From Paracentrotus lividus (taxonomy: Eukaryota; Echinodermata; Echinoidea; Camarodonta; Echinidae): DNA of 64,000 nucleotides. The stretch covers positions 45,442,678-45,506,677 of the forward strand of contig CALNVZ010002974.1 in NCBI GenBank assembly GCA_940671915.1. The letters are read 5' to 3'. This document shows positions 59,089-64,000 of the stretch, piece by piece (position 1 is the stretch's first letter; each line of letters opens with the position of its first letter). A program made the translations under genes and the position numbers. Under the pieces are notes generated by a model, which was not told where the DNA came from, searched no databases, and saw only the letters and a list, made by a program, of their open reading frames with translations.

Positions 59089-60306
59089 TATAGGTAAGCC
59101 ACGGAGGACGGAAGCAGTCTCAGAGACTTGAGGGATCTTTTGAGAAAGAATAAAAGAACCCAACGGATCAGAGAGTAGCTGAGCAAAAGAAAGCGATGAA
59201 CCACGAACAGCTGCAATTGCTAAATTGTAGTCTCGGGACATCAATACAGTTGAGATCAAAAAGACAGATCAGAAAGTTAGTGATGGATGGTAAATATACC
59301 TCCCTAGGACCAACACTTATCTCTTTGCACCAAGAAAGAGCTTCCAGACCTAGAAAGGTAGGGTGTTCTATAAGACTCCCTCCTACTCTGAACTAAAAAC
59401 TGAGCGGTACGCTCATCAGAGAAGCTCGACGATCGAGCTCTCTCCCTGATAGTGGCAAAGCAACAGTGTAGTATTCCCAATAGGGGCTGAGACATCAGAT
59501 CCAGACTCTACGGAAACCACATCAGACGTTCCAAGAGGTCTGGAAACCAACGTCGAGGTATCAAAACCAACGCCACCAGATTCTCTTTAATTATCCTGTG
59601 AACCTGAGGAATCAGCAGGAACGGAGGAGTTCTCCCCACTTTCTCCACTGGATTGCGAAGGCATTCAGAAAAAATTCCTCCGATTCTTGAACCCATGAAC
59701 AGAACAGAGGGAGGTGACTATTGAGCAACCGCGTGTACAAGTCGATACCAAAAATCGTAATTAGCTGTTTGAACACAACCAGACAGAGAGTCGACTCCGA
59801 GGGTAGACACTTTCTCTTGGAGAGGTAGTCCGCTAAGAGATAATTTTGACCCGGGATTTGTGAACCTATTAGAATGTCTTCCGAGCCTCAATTGTACGGT
59901 TTGATGGCACGTTTCGTTCAGCAACATTGAATTAGTGCATTCCTGTTTGGTTTAAGCGGCCACCGATGTACTGTCCGTCAGAAAAGGACCAAAGTAGGAT
60001 CCAGGCGGTGACGAACATAACGATGAGACTCGAACATGCGCTCGACCGCAGTCGCTAACCCCAAGCATAGAACCGCCACGTCCATGGGGACAGTTCTGGA
60101 AGTTAGGGACATCTGTTAGGGTTTGCCTTAGATAAGAAAGCAGCGACAAAGTCAAAGAAGAAACAGACATTTGATCCAACCAGACAGAGGGATCATGGTG
60201 TGCAATAGCTCATACTCTCGGCTTGTAAAACCCTAAAAAGACGGAGTTGGAAATGTCTCATCAGCAGGCGACAATCGTGCAAGACATCGACTAAACTGGA
60301 CACCTG

Positions 60307-60443
60307 GAGGGCATTTCATCAAAGGACTTGTCGGACATTTTATCCGACAAACTGTTAAAAGCTACTGAAATGCTTGCATCTGATTGGCTGAGAGCAAATT
60401 TGTCGGATAAAATGTCCGACAAGTCCTTTGATGAAATGCCCTC
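60307..60443. mobile_element. MITE with perfect 45-bp TIRs and 3-bp target duplication, 137 bp, copy 2
   Basis: The ends begin GAGGGCATTTCATCAAAGGA and the inverted arms are identical for about 45 bases (60307-60351). CTG flanks both sides (60304-60306, 60444-60446). Same family as 37672-37792. The perfect arms suggest recent insertion into the YR remnant. Probably PIF/Harbinger-like (inference from the 3-bp duplication). Confidence 0.85.
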
Positions 60444-60829
60444 CTGTTGTGATCGAAGCCAACGTTTAGCTCCCGCATCATGAACTTCTTAGGGACCGTC
60501 CATGCTGCGTAGTCATTCTAGTTGATGATTAACATCCAACTTTGCGTCTAGATGGGATACGAGTGGGGATGATCTCGGACTGACCAGGAATCCTCCGGAA
60601 TCCTGTGGTGTGAGGAAGCTGGAGATGGAGAGAACAGAGTCTCGGACTCCTCCACTAACATCTAATCATTTAGATTTCTCTATTTCTAGGAACGTCATGA
60701 AGGTCAAAAACCCAGAGGCGACCACCGACCGGATTCCCCCTCTGTCCGTCTGTATCTTTCTCTCCATCTTCTCCCTCCTCTCACTCTATCTACTATTATA
60801 CTTGATCATTGATTATAGTGCTTTCGTTT

Positions 60830-61148
60830 AATGAGATGGCAATCGTAATGTACATCATATTCGCTCAGATCTGCCTCGGCTCCCACATTTGTTGTTCCCA
60901 GGTCCCACAAGCAGGCTGGCTTCAATTCGTTTCAATCACTTGCTCCTCGTCGCTGGAATAGGCTCCCTTCATCTTTAAGAAATAGCAAGACACTTACCTC
61001 CTTCAAATCTAATTTAAAAACATATCTGTATCCTTCATACCCCTGATCATGTATTTGGAATTTCCCTGAGGGAGCAGTGCAGCGCTTTGTGTCCCATGGA
61101 AAAGGCGCTATATAAGTTGAATTATTATTATTATTATTATTATTATTA
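60830..61148 (+). mobile_element. LINE 3' end with (TTA)n tail
   Basis: Coding relics FNHLL, then LAPRRWNRLPSSLRNSKTL in one frame and SFKSNLKTYLYPSYP, ending with TGA (61044-61046). Then comes AAGGCGCTATATAAGTTG followed by (ATT)n at 61122-61148. RRWN-LPSSLR and a GCGCTATATAA-(TTA)n end are standard for invertebrate LINE 3' ends. 5' truncated; frame broken once. Confidence 0.75.
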
Positions 61149-61160
61149 ATCACTATTTTA

Positions 61161-61938
61161 CAGAAAGTTGACCTTAGATGACCAGTATTGATGAAATTTG
61201 TAAAATTGAAGAGATAGTGCACGGAAATGCTCCTGCACATCCTAAACCAAGATATTCAGCTTTTCAAAGTCTTATATTCACAGTCTAATAAAAAATATAG
61301 TAATTCCCTATATTTGACCCTTATTTGACCTTTGTCACATAAAATTTACATCGAGTCATAAAAGCAACATTTGCAATGGATTCTGCGCATACAGTAACCC
61401 CTATTTGCATGTTTTACACTTCAACTACTGATCTATAGTTCAACAGTTAAGTTTCATCATATAGCATGGCGGCCATTTTGAATTTATGTTAATTATGCAA
61501 ATTGCTCAAAGTTGTCCATTTGGCAACCAAGCTAAAATTATTTTAGAACCACAAGAGATGTCGCCTGCTCTTATCTACATGAAATTAGCCTTTCAAAGTC
61601 TTATATTCTGTCAGCATAATCAAAATATAATGAATTTTCCTATATTTGACCTTTATTTGACCTTTAGCTCGTAAAATTGACATCAAATCATACAAGCAAC
61701 ATTTGCAATGGATTCTTTGCATAAAGTACCCCCTAAATGCATGTTTTATACTTCAAAATGCGATCTATAGTTCAACAGTTAAGTTTCACCACATAGCATG
61801 GCGGCCATTTTGAATTTATGCTAATTATGCAAATTGCTCAAGGTTGCCCGGTTGGCAACCAAGCTAAAATTGTTGTAATATCACATGAGATCACAAATCA
61901 GCAAAAAAACTTCAGTGGAAACAACTTTTCTAGGTTCA
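61161..61938 (-). repeat. Right arm: two ~330-bp tandem units
   Basis: The AAGCTAAAAT word marking the unit boundary occurs at 61529 and 61861 (spacing 332). The arm is the reverse complement of 55702-57843 without the mariner-type insertion. ORFs at 61486-61674 and 61818-62138 start at the same place in consecutive units and are not genes. Confidence 0.85.
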
Positions 61939-62476
61939 CTACACAAGGTATAGGAGCTTCAAATGGACTATTATGGCCAATACATGAAGGCCGAAGGCCG
62001 ATAAAAAAAATGAACACCTCTCTCTCTCTCTCTTTTACTCCCTCAATATCAATCTGTCTGTCTTTCTCAACTCGTCTTAGACCTATACACTTCCCTTGGT
62101 CTTTAGAAGAGAAGATAAACGTGGTTTTCTTTATGTAGTTTTTTCTTAATTGTTCCCATGGATGCATTTTCAGAGGATTTTGATACCATTTTTTTATTGT
62201 GCATTGTTTATTTCTCTCTCTCTCTCTCTCTCCATGGAATGTTTACCTTCTTGGCAAGGTCTTTGAAAAAAAAGTCTTCACGCTAATGCTGTTATCGGGA
62301 TCAGGATTAATGAAGAGTTGTTTCTCATTATACATGAAATACTCAATAACCCATTCATTTGATATGCCTTTTATACAATTTAACTGGTTCCAAAAGTTTC
62401 ATCTTCTTCTTCATGTGTGTACCTAACGGGAGAATTGCCTTATCATAACTAGATCATGTATTCTGTACTCCTTCCA
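61939..62476. other. No gene recognised; (CT)n tracts
   Basis: (CT)n at about 62017-62032 and 62213-62232. No coding signature. Confidence 0.55.
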
Positions 62477-62484
62477 ATACTGTA

Positions 62485-62727
62485 GAGATGCCCTAGGGAA
62501 TAATTATAAAATTAGAAATTAGAACGCAAACAATCAAAATATTTGAGACAGCTGAACCCCATGATTTCTCATGAGAGTAAGCATGAATAATAACTTTTAC
62601 TCTGTCATTCAATTTTGGAAATGTATTCAAATCAAAAGATATCTTTCTCTTGTGACCTAGACATTTTGTTTCTAATTTTCTAATTTCTAATTTCTAATGT
62701 TATCATCCCGTAGGGTTGGCATCTCTG
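62485..62727. mobile_element. hAT-like MITE with exact 8-bp flanking repeat, 243 bp
   Basis: ATACTGTA lies immediately outside both ends (62477-62484 and 62728-62735). The left end is GAGATGCCCTAGGG, the right end CCGTAGGGTTGGCATCTCTG; the left lacks the outermost CA. ATTAGAAATTAGAA words mirror each other further in. An 8-bp duplication is the hAT hallmark. Confidence 0.75.
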
Positions 62728-62735
62728 ATACTGTA

Positions 62736-63263
62736 ACATAAGTATTAATCATTCGGCTCTTATCACACACTCACATAGAAGAGAAATAAGTGTATCTGAC
62801 ACATGATTTCAAGTATAAATTAACAAAATAATTTATTCATAGAGGTATTCAAAATATTCAGCATCAATAAAAGATAGATTTACGATCAAATATCAATTCA
62901 AAAGTATAAGCTCTCCTGTACTAAAAATATAATTACATCTAGATACAAAATTATTTCAAAATCATTATTATTTTCTTTTAAAACAAAGATAAACCCTTTA
63001 ATGAAGTACTAATGAGTGAATGACTAAATCAATACTGAAAATGAGTTCAGCTCTTAATGAGCTACATGGTTACAAGTAATCTGAATTGATCTAAATCAGA
63101 ACAAGAATAGACAAGAAAAGGATATATTTTCACAGAGAATGAGAATACAATGAAGTAAGTAATCAATAGGTTCAAGGTAGAATTTTCACTTGTTATTTTT
63201 TTAATAATATCTTTAAGATCAATTTTAAGATTATTTACAAGAAGATTAATGGTATATAGGGTA
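62736..63263. other. No gene recognised
   Basis: AT-rich sequence without visible repeats or ORFs. Confidence 0.5.
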
Positions 63264-63467
63264 CATGCAGGTAATATGGACCCCCTAAGCTCATTTGCCT
63301 AATTTGCATAAAATTACGAAATGACACACACAGTCTAATCTTTGTTTATATGAATCAATAACTACTGCTCTAACTTTTATTGTGAAGAAAAACAATTATC
63401 ACCAACCCCCCTGTCTGCAATATTCAAATGTTGACGTCATTACCAAAGTGGCCATATTACCTGCATG
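63264..63467. mobile_element. TIR element A, about 204 bp
   Basis: CATGCAGGTAATATGGACC on the left and GGCCATATTACCTGCATG on the right. Directly abuts element B. Confidence 0.65.
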
Positions 63468-63833
63468 TGCAGGTAATATGGGACATGTATTTAATGTACG
63501 TTTTAAAAACTACAATTACTCTACCATGTCTGGAATTTGCTTAAAATGTTGAAAATCATTAACTTTAAGATATAATTTGAAATTATAAGACCCTTCAGTA
63601 AAACCTTTGACTATATATTTCATTGTTATGTATTTTGTATATTATTTCTTTTTTTAATATTATTTTAATATTATTTTCATTATACAAGTCAATATAGGCC
63701 TACAATAAGTTATTTATATTAATTATATACTGTGAATATACCCTAAAAAATCGTAGCAAAGAGATTGATGCCTCATCCCAATACTAAGTACCAGAATCAT
63801 TTCCGCCATTTTGGATGTCCCATATTACCTGCA
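63468..63833. mobile_element. TIR element B, about 366 bp
   Basis: TGCAGGTAATATGGGACATG on the left and GGATGTCCCATATTACCTGC on the right. Shares its terminal word with element A, so three TIR boundaries sit in 570 bases (four ends, two touching). Confidence 0.65.
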
Positions 63834-64000
63834 CTAATGTTGCTGTGTCAGGCAAGCATTTAATGCAACATTGCACCCCTTCACTAAAACAAATTGACCT
63901 GTACACGCTAGTATGATCAAAATGAAACTATAAGCTTACTAAATATACAAAACAATTGAGGTTACCCCCTCAAACACTCTTTCACCATCACATTCTGTGA
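63834..64000. other. No gene recognised
   Basis: AT-rich end of the window; nothing seen. Confidence 0.5.

Larger units (their letters stand above)
58080..60640 (-). pseudogene. Second tyrosine-recombinase retroelement remnant, antisense
   Basis: Reading the minus strand from high to low coordinates with frame changes: an RT end (GFLVS, HLDAKLDVNHQL, matching the GFLIN and YLGAQLDIKNQL region of the DIRS element at 40-46 kb), the connector, NSHLPLFCSWVQESEEFFLN (compare SRVRETSAFFLDAF), PPFLLIPQVHRIIKENLVAL-VLIPRRWFPDLL, the YR N-terminal part (SDERTAQFLVQSRRES, PREVYLPSITNFLICLFD, RDYNLAIAAV), then after a MITE a decayed catalytic part (SKTVFLIANAL). The order and linker identify a relative of, not a copy of, the first element. 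It is truncated at both ends, full of stops, and split by two DNA elements. Confidence 0.75.
55702..61938. mobile_element. Composite foldback-type structure with ~0.8-kb inverted arms (6.2 kb)
   Basis: The left arm (55702-57843, about 809 bp once a nested 1.33-kb insertion is removed) and right arm (61161-61938, about 778 bp) are inverted copies. Outer ends: TGAACCTAGAAAAGTTG and CAACTTTTCTAGGTTCA. Each arm has two tandem units of about 330 bp containing AATTTTAGCTTGGTTGCCAA, AAAATGGCCGCCATGCTA and TTAAAGGTCAAATAAAGGTC. The 3.3 kb between the arms holds an antisense YR retroelement remnant and a LINE 3' end. I infer a foldback-like transposon carrying or later invaded by other elements. An inverted segmental duplication is the alternative. 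No target duplication was found. Confidence 0.7.

Noticed and set aside
61486-62138. Two ORFs starting MLIMQIAQ at equivalent positions
   Set aside because: They start at the same place in two tandem units of the right foldback arm and diverge downstream; repeated non-coding DNA explains them.

Overview
This window looks like non-coding, repeat-dominated DNA from a eukaryotic animal nucleus. Signs are AT-rich sequence, many microsatellites, a DIRS-type tyrosine-recombinase retrotransposon, LINE remnants, and many short terminal-inverted-repeat (TIR) elements. DIRS elements plus LINE tails ending in (ATT)n are common in marine invertebrate deuterostomes, so an echinoderm or similar animal is my best guess, but no host gene settles it. 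I found no bacterial-type genes, operons, CRISPR arrays, tRNA or rRNA genes. Almost every ATG-to-stop ORF here is a by-product of a repeat. One 56-base stretch near 37.0 kb resembles a host exon.

Layout: 0.6-7.2 kb holds several foldback/MITE-type elements, including a mariner-type element (5.3-6.7 kb) built around a degenerate satellite. 7.27-12.37 kb is a large 62-bp minisatellite. 17.3-18.9 kb is a foldback element whose arms are tandem repeats. 19.4-23.2 kb is a polypyrimidine domain containing a 51-bp minisatellite and an assembly gap. 23.4-38 kb is a mix of LINE fragments (25.6-26.2 and 28.3-28.9 kb), MITEs and a diverged inverted duplication (26.4-28.1 kb). 39.7-46.15 kb is a full-length but decayed DIRS element with gag-like, RT, RNase H and tyrosine-recombinase parts, both inverted terminal repeats and the internal complementary region. 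46.5-55 kb has further LINE ends and MITEs. 55.7-61.9 kb is a composite inverted-repeat structure with arms of about 0.8 kb, each made of two ~330-bp units. It encloses an antisense remnant of a second, related tyrosine-recombinase retroelement and a LINE tail, and three small DNA elements lie within it. 62.5-63.8 kb holds a hAT-like MITE and two abutting elements with a shared TIR.

The main biological content is layered transposition. Insertion order can be read from the sequence: an empty site present elsewhere in the window, TA, 3-bp and 8-bp target duplications, and elements interrupting one another. The strongest candidates for something not yet catalogued are the two foldback-type elements with tandem-repeat arms and the mariner-type element that is filled with its own satellite.
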